A stretch of 64,000 nt of DNA, taken from contig NZ_SACO01000006.1 in NCBI RefSeq assembly GCF_004005905.1, positions 156,891 to 220,890 on the forward strand, in the 5' to 3' direction. This DNA comes from Novosphingobium umbonatum. Lineage in GTDB: Bacteria; Pseudomonadota; Alphaproteobacteria; Sphingomonadales; Sphingomonadaceae. The notes beneath the pieces are model-generated. The model made no database searches. It saw nothing but the letters and a program-made list of their open reading frames with translations, and was not told the origin of the DNA. Within the stretch, counting starts at the first letter, position 1, and the number at the start of each line of letters is the position of its first letter. This document shows, in pieces, positions 44,484-53,466 of this stretch. A program made the position numbers and the translations under genes.

Positions 44484-45673
44484 CCGCGCTTCGCTTTGAT
44501 TTCCATGAAAAGATTGTGCAGAGCGCCACGATAGACGTCAAGGCGTTGCTGGACGGTCTTCATGCCTTCGGCCAAATCTGCGGCCAGTTCAGCCCTTTTG
44601 TCCAAACCATTGAGCACGAAATTGACCGCGCCATCCACATCCAGACCCTTGACTGGCGTCAGCCACTTGTAACCCAGCATACCGAACAAGCCGTCAAATT
44701 TGCGGCTATAGGCGATCGGAATCACCGGCGTGCCCGAGGAATAAGCCCCCACACAGGCATGCATGCGGCCCGCCACGAGGAAGTCGAGGCCGGAAATATA
44801 GGACTTGGCCTCCGAAGGGCCGGGGAATTCGGGGACGCGGATCACGCCGGGGAATTCGGCCGCCAGCATATCGGCATAACGGTTGTCGTCGTCCTGCGGC
44901 ATGGTCTTGCTGGTGGCATGGGGCACCAGATGCACTTCGACATCGCCGCGATCGAGCAGGCTGCGGATCAGTTGGCGGGTGAAGGCGGCATAGTCATAGG
45001 ACAAACCAAAATGGTTGCGTCCCGTAATCGCCTCTTCCATCAGCAGGCCGCTGGCATTGATGCCCACGCGCAGCTTGGGGCCGCCGCGCAGATGGGTCTG
45101 GCTGACATAGGGCAGCACAAAGGCCACATCGACGGCAATAATATTGTTGGCAGAAGGCGCCATATCCTTGGCCACGGCCAAAGATTTGTCATCGCGCGAC
45201 ACCACCACATGCGACCGGTTCATCACCGATGCGGCCAATTGGCGATAGGGCGTTTTCGTGAATGGCCCGATCGTTTGGGGCGAGAGCACCAGCGGCACAT
45301 GCTGGGCAATGGTCAGCGCCTTGCTCAGCCACATGAAGCCAAAGCGTTTCGGGCCATAGATTTCGGCAAAACTGTCGCCTGCGCCAATATCCAGCACGCA
45401 ATCGAGCTTTTTTACCCATGAGGCATAGCCAGAGGGAGAGAGGATCGATTTGGTGTTGATGATCCGCACTGCGACATCATCACCCACAATCGGGTCGGTA
45501 TCGCCGTCGCGCATGCTCAACAATGTGAAATGCGGTTCGAAACCGGCCTTTTCGGCAACCTCACGCGCGATGGCCATATTGCCCAGCGTCAGCGCGCCCA
45601 CACCCAGATTGCCCGAACGGGCCGAGTGCCAAAGCAAACCCACCGACAACCGGCGAGACGTTGTTTCATTCAT
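44480..45673 (-). CDS. Polysaccharide pyruvyl transferase family protein
   Basis: A 397-residue protein of the CsaB/WcaK family that transfers pyruvate ketals from PEP to exopolysaccharide sugars. Family features: N-terminal GNLGVGALTLGNM, IGAGDSFAEIYGPKRF, LSPQTIGPF, SRDDKSL and the C-terminal AGRMHACVGAYSSGTPVIPIAYSRKF. The start at 45673 is preferred; the frame extends 33 codons upstream in non-family sequence. Cytoplasmic or peripheral. Its presence predicts an acidic, pyruvylated polymer. Confidence 0.88.
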   Translation of the reverse strand: MNETTSRRLSVGLLWHSARSGNLGVGALTLGNMAIAREVAEKAGFEPHFTLLSMRDGDTDPIVGDDVAVRIINTKSILSPSGYASWVKKLDCVLDIGAGDSFAEIYGPKRFGFMWLSKALTIAQHVPLVLSPQTIGPFTKTPYRQLAASVMNRSHVVVSRDDKSLAVAKDMAPSANNIIAVDVAFVLPYVSQTHLRGGPKLRVGINASGLLMEEAITGRNHFGLSYDYAAFTRQLIRSLLDRGDVEVHLVPHATSKTMPQDDDNRYADMLAAEFPGVIRVPEFPGPSEAKSYISGLDFLVAGRMHACVGAYSSGTPVIPIAYSRKFDGLFGMLGYKWLTPVKGLDVDGAVNFVLNGLDKRAELAADLAEGMKTVQQRLDVYRGALHNLFMEIKAKRG

Positions 45674-46344
45674 GCTGTTTGCCCGACCTTCTGCTGTTCG
45701 AATTGACGACCAGGGCGATTTGCCACCCGACTTTTTGCACCAAACACCGGATATTATCCAAGGTAATGGCATAAAATCATATTTACGGCCCTATCCGTGA
45801 TCGAATGCTGCCTTGCAAGCTGCATCCCGATACGGTGATGCCCCATTGCCCTGACCGGAACCTTCTCTCGATGCGATAAGGACCTGCCATGGCCACGCCA
45901 CCCTTGGACCGGTTTTGTTTCCATTTTCGTAATCTGGCAAAGGAATTCAAAAAAGACCACAAGTGTTTGACGATACGCCACATTTGAATAGCAATTCGTG
46001 CATCGGGGGGCAATGTGTTTTGCTGGCGCTGCGAAATTTCGACGCTAGCCATGCTTGCGTTGAAGGCCTGCGTGTGGCGGTCCATGGGGCGTTCCCGCGT
46101 CTGCCCAAGGCGCATCGCCTCGTGCCTTGTCTGGTGTGTTGTCAAATCGCTTGGCAAAGCCTGTCCGGTTCGGGCATGATAGACATGTGTGGCGGCGGTT
46201 CACCGCGTTGTAACCATGATGGTTTTTGGTTAAGCCCTTAATTTGACGACAGGCCAGACTGTTATTTTAACCTACTGATACCCATCAAATTGATTTCCAA
46301 TCAGGCTCTATGGGCCCATGTGTGCAGCCATCAGGAAATGACTC
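45674..46344. other. Divergent intergenic region of the exopolysaccharide cluster
   Basis: A 671-bp gap between two oppositely directed transcription units. It is AT-richer than the flanks. The open frames here (minus strand 45783-46157, plus strand 45963-46241) have no recognisable sequence and lack a ribosome-binding site, so I do not call them genes. The region probably carries both cluster promoters and may bind a regulator. Confidence 0.5.
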
Positions 46345-47982
46345 ATGATTTTTCGCAGGGGTAAGAAGAAGCAGGGTCTTGAAGCGGCATCCGGCGCTTC
46401 CTCGCCTGATTCCCTTGCGGTTTTTGCTCGCCCTGTGCTGGCCAATTATGTCGGCGAACGCTTTGTCGACCGCAACCGGAAATTGCTGCTCTGGATCTTC
46501 GGGGTGGTGCTGACCTTTTATGGCATGGTGTTGGGTGTTCTCTTTTCGATTACGCCTGCGCCTTTGCTGGCGCCTATTGCGATCCTGCTGCTGATGTTCA
46601 TCTGGTTGCTGCCAGATATGGAAAATGCGCCCAGCGAGCGCATGGCCAGCTTTATGTTCGCCTATCTTATCGCGCTGCTGGCCTGGCCGGATTATCTGGC
46701 GCTGCAATTGCCGGGCATGCCGTGGATTTCGGCCATCCGCCTCGTGGGCATTCCGATGGTGGGGATGTTGCTCATTTGCCTGAGCGTATCGCCCAAGTTC
46801 CGCAGCGAGCTCAAAGAGGTGATGGATGCGGTGCCGGTTTTGTGGAAAGCGGTAGCGATTTTCGCCTCTATTTCCTTTGTTTCCGTCGGCTTTTCGCGCG
46901 ATAGCGGGGTTTCGATCAGCAAGCTGATCATTGCGATCCTCTACTGGTTTTCGATGTTCTTCATGGCCTTGCATGTGTTCCGCAAGGCCGGGCGGGTGGA
47001 GCGTGTCTGCTTCTACCTATGGGGCATTTTGATGTTCGATTGCGCCATCGCCTTGTGGGAAGGGCGCCTGCAGGCTTTGCCATGGGTCGGGCACACGCCC
47101 AGCTTCCTGCAGGTGAATGACCCGGTCGTGCTGAAAATCCTCTCCTTTCAGGGGCGTGCGGCATCGGGCCTCTATCGCGTCAAGGGCAAGTTCACGACGC
47201 CTCTGGGCCTTGCCGAATTTATCGGCATGGTGACGCCGATTGTCGTCTATTTCTTGTTCAATGCCCGCCAGTTGTTTGTGCGGTTGGCGGCGTTGGTGTC
47301 CTTGCCGATCATTTTCATGACCGTGATCGGGACGGACTCGCGTCTGGCAATGAACAGCTTCATCCTGTCCTTTTTCGTCTATATTCTGGTATGGTCGTTC
47401 CAGCGTTGGCGTACGCGCAAGGACAGTATTGCCGGCCCTGCCTTGCTGCTGGCCTATCCCTTCATGGCGCTGGTGCTGTATATCGCCAGCTTGACCGTTA
47501 CGCGCATCCACAATGCTGTTTGGGGCGGCGGTGCCGCGCAAGCCAGCACCATTGCCCGCCAAATGCAGATGGCCAAGGGTCTGCCCATGGTTTTCTCGCA
47601 TCCATGGGGGCATGGTATCGGCATGGCGGCTACCACGCTCAATTTCGCCAATCCTGCCGGTGAAATTTCCATCGACAGCTATTTCCTGTCGGTGGGGCTG
47701 GAATATGGGGTGATCGGCTTCATCGCCTTTATGACCATGTTCATCACGGCGCTGATCTATTGCGCGATGGGTTTGACCAAATCCGACGATCCCGAACTCC
47801 AGTATATGGCGCCTTTGTCGATCATGATCGCCAATTTTCTGCTTAGCAAATCGATCCTGAGCCAGCAGGACAACCATTCGCTGGCTTTCATCCTGCTCGG
47901 GCTGATTGGCGCCATGTATTATCGGTACAAAAAAGAGCGCGAAAATAAGGCTTTGGTCATTTCTTCCCGCGTCAATCCATAG
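46345..47982 (+). CDS. O-antigen ligase/Wzy-like polymerase family membrane protein
   Basis: A 545-residue integral membrane protein with about ten or more hydrophobic segments and a large periplasmic loop around residues 360-450. The loop contains the motif HPWGHGIG, as in Wzy_C-type polymerases and ligases, followed by SYFLSVGLEYGVIGF. A soluble basic N-terminus (IFRRGKKKQG) precedes the first span. Proposed to polymerise exopolysaccharide repeat units in the periplasm. Confidence 0.85.
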   Translation: MIFRRGKKKQGLEAASGASSPDSLAVFARPVLANYVGERFVDRNRKLLLWIFGVVLTFYGMVLGVLFSITPAPLLAPIAILLLMFIWLLPDMENAPSERMASFMFAYLIALLAWPDYLALQLPGMPWISAIRLVGIPMVGMLLICLSVSPKFRSELKEVMDAVPVLWKAVAIFASISFVSVGFSRDSGVSISKLIIAILYWFSMFFMALHVFRKAGRVERVCFYLWGILMFDCAIALWEGRLQALPWVGHTPSFLQVNDPVVLKILSFQGRAASGLYRVKGKFTTPLGLAEFIGMVTPIVVYFLFNARQLFVRLAALVSLPIIFMTVIGTDSRLAMNSFILSFFVYILVWSFQRWRTRKDSIAGPALLLAYPFMALVLYIASLTVTRIHNAVWGGGAAQASTIARQMQMAKGLPMVFSHPWGHGIGMAATTLNFANPAGEISIDSYFLSVGLEYGVIGFIAFMTMFITALIYCAMGLTKSDDPELQYMAPLSIMIANFLLSKSILSQQDNHSLAFILLGLIGAMYYRYKKERENKALVISSRVNP

Positions 47983-48051
47983 TAGGTGGACGGGCAGACG
48001 GGAACAGGGTTCGGCTTGACCCATTATCCGGTAAACTGGGCGCACAAGATT

Positions 48052-49341
48052 ATGCTGAAAAAGATCCTCGGTCGTTTGGGGGGCACGCGGTTGAACGTGG
48101 CGCTCTCGCTGGTGCTGAAGGGCTGCGGGGCGGTGCTGTCGCTGGCCTTCAACTGGGGCATTGCCAAGCTGTATGGTCCGCTGGGTTCGGGCCTTTACGG
48201 CATCACCCAGACCTCGATCGTGATTTTGGGCTGCGCGGCCATGGGGGGGCTGGACTATGTCATGCTGCGCGGGGTGGCCACCGATATCAAGGCTGGCAAT
48301 CATGGCCATGCGCGCAGTCTGGTGCGCACAGCTTGCAAGGCTGGCCTGATTTCGGCGCTGGTGGTCAGCCTGCTGATCTTTGCCCTGCACGAGCCTGCGG
48401 CGCATTGGCTGGGCAATGCGGGCATGAGCACGATGTTGATCGTGGCCGCGCCCGCCGCTTTCGGTCTGGCGGCCATGCGGCTCAGCTCCTTTGCCTTGCG
48501 GGGCGGCGGTAATGTGATCCTGTCGCAGGCGATGGAAGGGGCGATCACCTCTTCTTTGACGGTGGCAATGATTGTGCTGGTCTGGATGATGCCGCAATTG
48601 CCGCCGGTATGGTCGATCGGGGTTATCTATTCTCTATCGCTGCTGGGAACGGGGGCGATTGGTTTTATTGCCTATGCCCGCATGCGCAAATCCTGGCCAA
48701 AGGGCGAGAAAGTGGCGCTCTGGCCGCTTTATGCCATGGGCTTGCCCACGGTAGGGGCGGTGTTGACCAACCAGTCGACCGAATGGATCAGCCTGACCGC
48801 CACCGGCGCTTTCCATAGCGCCGAGGCAGCGGGTAAACTGCGGGTGGCTTTACAGATCATGGCCATTTCCAACCTGATTGTTGCCTCGTTTGACGGCATT
48901 ATCGGGCCGCAAGTGGCCGCGGCATGGTCGGTGGGGGATCGCGCGCGGATTGCGCGAATCTCGCGTCAGGCCATTTTGGGAACGGTGGGGCTGACCTTGC
49001 CGCTGTTCCTTGTGGCGGCCATTTTCCCGGACTGGATTCTGGGCCTGTTCAGCCATGATTTCCGTTCCGCGGCCACGGCTTTGCAGATCATCGCCTTTGG
49101 CTATTTCATCGCCTTGTCGGGTGGGCCTTCGGGCACAATCCTGTTGATGTGCGGGCGCGAGCGGTGGTCACTGGCTTATTCGCTGGCGGGCACGGTGTTG
49201 ATGCTGGGGCTTTGCGCCTGGCTGGTGCCGCAATATGGGGTGACCGGCGGCGCCATCGCCGTTTCGGGAACGATGATCTTCCGCCGTCTGGTCGCAGGCC
49301 TGCTGGTGCGGTTCGATCTGAAGATCAAGATCTTTGCTTGA
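48052..49341 (+). CDS. Polysaccharide flippase (Wzx/MurJ-like MATE-fold exporter)
   Basis: A 429-residue membrane protein with about twelve hydrophobic segments, of the polysaccharide biosynthesis/export (Polysacc_synt) family. The N-terminal LVLKGCGAVLSLAFNWGIAKLYGPLGSGLYG is typical of Wzx. It would flip lipid-linked repeat units. The ATG at 48052 was chosen; a GTG 22 codons upstream and a TTG 12 codons upstream are in frame but unsupported. It lies about 70 bp after the polymerase gene. Confidence 0.88.
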   Translation: MLKKILGRLGGTRLNVALSLVLKGCGAVLSLAFNWGIAKLYGPLGSGLYGITQTSIVILGCAAMGGLDYVMLRGVATDIKAGNHGHARSLVRTACKAGLISALVVSLLIFALHEPAAHWLGNAGMSTMLIVAAPAAFGLAAMRLSSFALRGGGNVILSQAMEGAITSSLTVAMIVLVWMMPQLPPVWSIGVIYSLSLLGTGAIGFIAYARMRKSWPKGEKVALWPLYAMGLPTVGAVLTNQSTEWISLTATGAFHSAEAAGKLRVALQIMAISNLIVASFDGIIGPQVAAAWSVGDRARIARISRQAILGTVGLTLPLFLVAAIFPDWILGLFSHDFRSAATALQIIAFGYFIALSGGPSGTILLMCGRERWSLAYSLAGTVLMLGLCAWLVPQYGVTGGAIAVSGTMIFRRLVAGLLVRFDLKIKIFA

Positions 49342-49347
49342 TAGGCC

Positions 49348-49387
49348 GGTGACTGCGGCGCCTTGGTTCAAGGCGCGGTGGTCACCA
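49348..49387. terminator. Imperfect hairpin between convergent genes
   Basis: GGTGAC and GCGCCTTG pair with CAAGGCGC and GTCACC, separated by a 4-base internal loop on each side, around a GTT loop. It spans the stop codon of the beta-helix gene. No T-run, so termination is uncertain. Confidence 0.35.
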
Positions 49388-50558
49388 GCTTTTGCAGCAA
49401 TTCACTGTCCTTGCGCCAGCGTTCGGGCTTGGCTTCCAGCCATTTCGCCAGCTTTTGGCGATAGGAAGAGCTGGCCCCCTGGTTGAAGCGGTTTCCGCTG
49501 TCCTTGATGCCACTGCTGGCGATCAGCAGCATCTTGGGCGCCAGATTGCCGCGCAGTTCTACATTCTGTGCGCGTTGCAGGCGGATCCATGTCTTCTGCC
49601 CGTCGACCGCCACCGCTTCATTGCCCAACAATTTGCCCGAGTTCACCCCGTCCACCGCGATGCCGTTGAACAAGGTGCCAATCACCAGATTGCCCGAAAT
49701 CTCCAGATTTTCAAAAGGCATCTTGGAAAGAGTGTCACGGATGAAAATGCCCTGCGTCGGCTCGCCCTTGCCGCGCACAACCAGATTGTCGCGGATGACA
49801 ATATTGCGGCCCGGTTCGGCCGCATTGGTGGACCAGATCTGGATACAGTCCGGATGGTCGGGTATTACGGGATGGAATTCGGAACAGACATTGTTGGCGT
49901 AAAGTGCATTGGTGATACCTCCGCCGCGCACGCCGTCGGACCGCAGATTCCAGAAATCATTGGCGATGACCTGCAGGTCCTTCACTTCCAGCACCTGCAC
50001 GGCATGCAACAGCCGCGTGAAGCGCGAATTGCTCAGCGTCACATTCTCGCTGTCGCGCAGCATCAGGCCGGGGATCAACATGGCCGTATCCAGATTGTCC
50101 GGCCCATGCACAAACAGGCGATCCAGCGTCAGCCCCTGCACTTTGACAAAGCGGAAGGGCAGATCGCGCACGCTGCCTTCCTGCGCCGCCAGTTCCAGAT
50201 TGCGGAACACCAGTCCCCCGCTTTTCTGGACCAGCATGCGCTGGATACGGGCGGGGCGGTCCGCCTGGGCCGAGGTGATGGTGACCTTGCCCGCGAAATT
50301 GAAATCCTTGATCACGATGTCAGGATAATCGCCCGGCGCGAGTTTGATCACCGAACCATTGCCCGCCCGCCGCAGGGCGCTGAGCAAGCCGTCGACCGAA
50401 TTGACAGTGACATCAATCCTTGGCCCGCTGCGAATGTCATCGCCCCAGACTTTGGGCTGGGTCAGCAGATAGGTTCCGCCTCCGGCCAGCGCGGCAAGGG
50501 CCAGACCAAGGCTCAGGGCATGGAGCCCCTTGCGGCGAAACGATTGTGCCACCATCAC
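49368..50558 (-). CDS. Right-handed parallel beta-helix protein
   Basis: A 396-residue secreted or periplasmic protein. The N-terminus has an anchor or signal (LGLALAALAGGGTYLLT). The body is a succession of short strands typical of parallel beta helices (VFRNLELAAQEGSV, ENVTLSNSRF, NIVIRDNLVVRG, FENLEISGNLVIG, NVELRGNL). Such folds occur in polysaccharide lyases and epimerases; its place at the end of the exopolysaccharide cluster suggests action on the polymer. Catalytic residues were not identified. Confidence 0.75.
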   Translation of the reverse strand: MMVAQSFRRKGLHALSLGLALAALAGGGTYLLTQPKVWGDDIRSGPRIDVTVNSVDGLLSALRRAGNGSVIKLAPGDYPDIVIKDFNFAGKVTITSAQADRPARIQRMLVQKSGGLVFRNLELAAQEGSVRDLPFRFVKVQGLTLDRLFVHGPDNLDTAMLIPGLMLRDSENVTLSNSRFTRLLHAVQVLEVKDLQVIANDFWNLRSDGVRGGGITNALYANNVCSEFHPVIPDHPDCIQIWSTNAAEPGRNIVIRDNLVVRGKGEPTQGIFIRDTLSKMPFENLEISGNLVIGTLFNGIAVDGVNSGKLLGNEAVAVDGQKTWIRLQRAQNVELRGNLAPKMLLIASSGIKDSGNRFNQGASSSYRQKLAKWLEAKPERWRKDSELLQKLVTTAP

Positions 50559-50706
50559 GACAAAGCCCTCATCTGGCGCGAAGGGCTGGCTAGCCCCCTG
50601 ATCCTGCGCTTGTTGATCCTAGCCTAGATTGCGCAATCCGAACATTGTCTGAACCGGCTTTTTTGCGTCGGCGGGCTTTTCGACTTGGTGGTTGACTTGA
50701 TCGACA

Positions 50707-50744
50707 TATCTCCATATTTCCAAATCTATCGAAATATGGAGATA
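50707..50744. promoter_or_regulatory. Inverted-repeat operator at the ars operon start
   Basis: Arms TATCTCCATATTTC (50707-50720) and GAAATATGGAGATA (50731-50744) are perfectly complementary over 14 bases with a 10-bp spacer. The right arm ends 3 bp before the arsR ATG at 50748 and contains its ribosome-binding GGAG. ArsR repressors bind such dyads, so this is very likely the operator. Confidence 0.8.
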
Positions 50745-50747
50745 GGG

Positions 50748-51104
50748 ATGGATTCCCCCACCACCATCCGCGCGCTTTCCGCTTTGGCGCATGAACATCG
50801 CTTGGCCGCCTTTCGTCTGCTGGTGCAGGCGGGGCAGGACGGATTGCCTGCGGGCGTGCTGGCCGAAAGGCTGGGCATGGCTTCCTCTTCCATGAGCTTT
50901 CATCTGGGCGCCTTGGCCCATGCCGGTTTGGTCAGCCAGCGCCGCCAGAGCCGCATGGTGATCTACAGCGCCAATTATGCCGCGATGAACGGGCTGATGG
51001 CCTATCTCACCGAAAATTGCTGTGGCGGGGCCGCTTGCACTGATCCCGTGCCCTGCTGCCCGCCTGCAACCACTGTTTCCGACTCTTTGGAGCAAAGCGC
51101 ATGA
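50748..51104 (+). CDS. arsR: ArsR-family arsenite-responsive repressor
   Basis: A 118-residue winged-helix repressor. Helix-turn-helix: VLAERLGMASSSMSFHLGALAHAGLV. The arsenite sites appear to be C-terminal: Cys91, Cys92 and Cys97 in ENCCGGAAC, with further cysteines in the tail (DPVPCCPP), resembling the AfArsR-type arrangement rather than the N-terminal site of the E. coli protein. The ATG at 50748 follows GGAG; an upstream ATG at 50736 lies inside the operator arm. First gene of the ars operon; stop overlaps arsC. Confidence 0.92.
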   Translation: MDSPTTIRALSALAHEHRLAAFRLLVQAGQDGLPAGVLAERLGMASSSMSFHLGALAHAGLVSQRRQSRMVIYSANYAAMNGLMAYLTENCCGGAACTDPVPCCPPATTVSDSLEQSA

Positions 51105-51541
51105 CCTCCCCCGTCGACATGATCATCTATCACAACCCCGCCTGCGGCACCTCGCGCAACACTTTGGCCATGATCCGCAATGCCGGGATCGAGCCGCATG
51201 TGGTGGAATATCTGAAAACGCCTCCCTCGCGCGACATGCTGGAAAGCCTGATTGCCCGCGCCGGTGTGGGTGTGCGCCCACTGCTGCGCGAAAAGGGCAC
51301 GCCCTTTGCCGAGCTGGATCTGGGCAATCCGGACAAGAACGATGCGGATCTGATCGACGCGGTGATGGAGCATCCCATCCTGCTGAATCGTCCGCTGGTG
51401 GTTTCACCTTTGGGTGTCAAACTGTGCCGTCCCTCCGAAGAAGTGCTGGACCTGATCCCCGCCGCCCAACGCGGTGCCTTTGCCAAGGAAGATGGCGAGC
51501 AGGTGATTGATGCCGATGGCAATCGGGTGGGTGGAGCATGA
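51101..51541 (+). CDS. arsC: Arsenate reductase, glutaredoxin-coupled (ArsC type 1)
   Basis: A 146-residue reductase of the E. coli R773 type. Catalytic Cys15 in HNPACGTSRNTL, with conserved Arg residues in the RPL segment (NRPLVVSP). It reduces arsenate to arsenite with glutathione and glutaredoxin. It overlaps arsR (ATGA) and the next gene (ATGA). Confidence 0.93.
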   Translation: MTSPVDMIIYHNPACGTSRNTLAMIRNAGIEPHVVEYLKTPPSRDMLESLIARAGVGVRPLLREKGTPFAELDLGNPDKNDADLIDAVMEHPILLNRPLVVSPLGVKLCRPSEEVLDLIPAAQRGAFAKEDGEQVIDADGNRVGGA

Positions 51542-52038
51542 GCGCGCCCTTTTCGATTCTGGTGCTTTGCACCGGCAATTCGGCGCGATCTATCCTAGGT
51601 GAGGCCATTTTCAACCATCTCGCCCCCGGACGTGTGCAGGCCTATAGCGCGGGCAGCAAACCCAAGGGCTTGCCCCATCCGGGCGCCTTGCGTCTGCTGG
51701 AAAGGCGCGGGATCGATACGACGGCCTTCCGTTCCAAAAGCTGGCTGGAATTTTCCGGCCCTGACGCGCCCGTGATCGATCTTGCCATCACCGTTTGCGG
51801 CAATGCGGCGGGTGAGGCTTGTCCCGTCTTTCCCGGTACGCCCTTGCGCGCCCATTGGGGATTGGAAGACCCCGCCGATGCGGTGGGGGAAGCCGCAGAG
51901 GACGCCGCCTTTGAGGAAACATGGCGCCTGTTGATGATGCGGGCGCAGGCATTCCTTGCCCTGCCGTTTGAAACCATGGACCGCGCACAATTGACCGCGC
52001 AACTGGCCCAGATCGGCCAGATGGAAGGTGCGGCATGA
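51538..52038 (+). CDS. Arsenate reductase, low-molecular-weight phosphatase/thioredoxin-coupled type
   Basis: A 166-residue LMW-PTP-fold protein. Active-site P-loop CTGNSARS with nucleophile Cys11, and the two further cysteines of the redox relay, Cys87 and Cys95 (VCGNAAGEAC), as in the S. aureus pI258 ArsC. A C-terminal helical extension (about 30 residues) is present. A second, unrelated reductase in the same operon as the glutaredoxin type. Confidence 0.9.
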   Translation: MSAPFSILVLCTGNSARSILGEAIFNHLAPGRVQAYSAGSKPKGLPHPGALRLLERRGIDTTAFRSKSWLEFSGPDAPVIDLAITVCGNAAGEACPVFPGTPLRAHWGLEDPADAVGEAAEDAAFEETWRLLMMRAQAFLALPFETMDRAQLTAQLAQIGQMEGAA

Positions 52039-52688
52039 TGCGCAAGCTGACCGGAGAAGCGGTCGGCAGTTTCCTGCTGTTCGCCACCGTGGTCGGCTCG
52101 GGCATTATGGCCGAAAATCTGGCGGGCGGTAATGTGGCTGTGGCGCTGCTGGGCAATACGATTGCCACGGGCGCGATGCTGTTTGTGCTGATCACCATGC
52201 TGGGGCCGGTGTCGGGCGCGCATTTCAATCCGGCGGTCACGCTGGTGATGCGCCTGCGCGGGGAAGTGACCACGCGGCAGGGGCTGGCCTATGTTTTGGC
52301 GCAAATGGCGGGCGGCATTCTGGGCGTATGGGCCGTGCATGTGATGTTTGGCCTGCCGGTGCTGGAACTCTCTACCAAAGCGCGCCATGGCATGGGCCAA
52401 TGGGTGAGTGAGACCATTGCCACTTTCGGCCTGCTCTTGACCATTCTGGGCACGGTGAAGCATCGCCATGTCTGGGTGCCGCCTTCGGTCGCTTTCTATA
52501 TTGTGGCGGCCTATTGGTTCACCTCCAGCACCAGCTTTGCCAATCCGGCCATCACCATCGCGCGCAGCCTGTCGAACAGTTTTGCCGGCATTGCCCCCGC
52601 CGATGTGCCCGCTTTTATCGCGGCGCAGATTCTGGGCGCTTTGGCCGCGCATTTCACCGCCTTCGCGCTGTTTCCTGACGAGGATTGA
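52035..52688 (+). CDS. aqpS: Aquaglyceroporin, MIP family (AqpS-like arsenite channel)
   Basis: A 217-residue MIP channel with six membrane spans and two NPA boxes, HFNPAVTLV and FANPAITIA. In the Sinorhizobium meliloti ars operon a channel of this kind (AqpS) replaces the usual ArsB pump and lets arsenite leave the cell down its gradient. The same role is inferred here because no ArsB or Acr3 gene is present in the operon. Overlaps the second reductase (ATGA); ends 3 bp before arsH. Confidence 0.9.
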   Translation: MMRKLTGEAVGSFLLFATVVGSGIMAENLAGGNVAVALLGNTIATGAMLFVLITMLGPVSGAHFNPAVTLVMRLRGEVTTRQGLAYVLAQMAGGILGVWAVHVMFGLPVLELSTKARHGMGQWVSETIATFGLLLTILGTVKHRHVWVPPSVAFYIVAAYWFTSSTSFANPAITIARSLSNSFAGIAPADVPAFIAAQILGALAAHFTAFALFPDED

Positions 52689-52691
52689 TCG

Positions 52692-53456
52692 ATGAGCCGC
52701 CTGCGTCTCCTGTCCGACCCGCATCACCTGCCCGCGCTGAAGCCTGATTACGTTCATGCCAGCCCCGCGCTGGGGCTGGGCCCGCTTGATCCCAAGCCGC
52801 GCATTCTGCTGCTCTATGGCTCCTTGCGCGCAAGGTCCTATTCGCGGCTGGTGGTGGAGGAAGCGGCACGGCTGCTGATCCATTTCGGCTGCGAGGTGAA
52901 GATCTTTGATCCCTCCGATCTGCCTCTGCCCGATCAGGTGGCGGGTGATGACCACCCTGCTGTCCACGAATTGCGCGAATTGTCGCTGTGGTCCGAGGGC
53001 CAAGTCTGGTGCAGCCCCGAACGCCATGGCCAGATCACCGGCATTATGAAAACCCAGATCGACCATCTGCCGCTGGCGATGAAGGGTATGCGCCCCACGC
53101 AGGGCCGCAGTCTGGCCGTGATGCAGGTTTGCGCGGGCTCGCAAAGCTTCAACAGCGTCAACACTTTGCGCATTCTGGGCCGCTGGATGCGGATGTTCAC
53201 CATCCCCAACCAGTCCTCTGTGGCCAAGGCCTATGAGGAATTTGACGAGGCAGGGCGCATGAAGCCTTCCTCCTATTATGACCGGATTGTGGATGTATGC
53301 GAGGAACTGGTGCGCTTTACCGTGCTGTTGCGCCCGCATGCCGATCAATTGGTGGACCGCTATTCCGAGCGCGTGGAGCGCGATCAGCCGGTGGTGACGC
53401 CGGTGGAGCAGGCGGGGCTTGCTTCGGCACTGGCCAGCGGCAGGCAGGACGCCTAA
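52692..53456 (+). CDS. arsH: Arsenical resistance protein ArsH (NADPH-dependent FMN reductase family)
   Basis: A 254-residue ArsH. Flavodoxin-like fold: [23 protein letters not shown] for FMN phosphate, [31 protein letters not shown] and the ArsH-specific [21 protein letters not shown]. ArsH proteins oxidise trivalent methyl- and phenyl-arsenicals to pentavalent forms. It follows aqpS by 3 bp. Confidence 0.94.
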   Translation: MSRLRLLSDPHHLPALKPDYVHASPALGLGPLDPKPRILLLYGSLRARSYSRLVVEEAARLLIHFGCEVKIFDPSDLPLPDQVAGDDHPAVHELRELSLWSEGQVWCSPERHGQITGIMKTQIDHLPLAMKGMRPTQGRSLAVMQVCAGSQSFNSVNTLRILGRWMRMFTIPNQSSVAKAYEEFDEAGRMKPSSYYDRIVDVCEELVRFTVLLRPHADQLVDRYSERVERDQPVVTPVEQAGLASALASGRQDA

Positions 53457-53466
53457 AGGGGCGGCC

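Noticed and set aside
45783..46157. 124-codon minus-strand frame in the exopolysaccharide gap
   Set aside because: No ribosome-binding site, no recognisable sequence, contains atypical residue mix; treated as intergenic.
47017..48597. 526-codon open frame antisense to the Wzy-like and Wzx-like genes
   Set aside because: Very His/Gln/Arg-rich, no family features, covers a real gene boundary.
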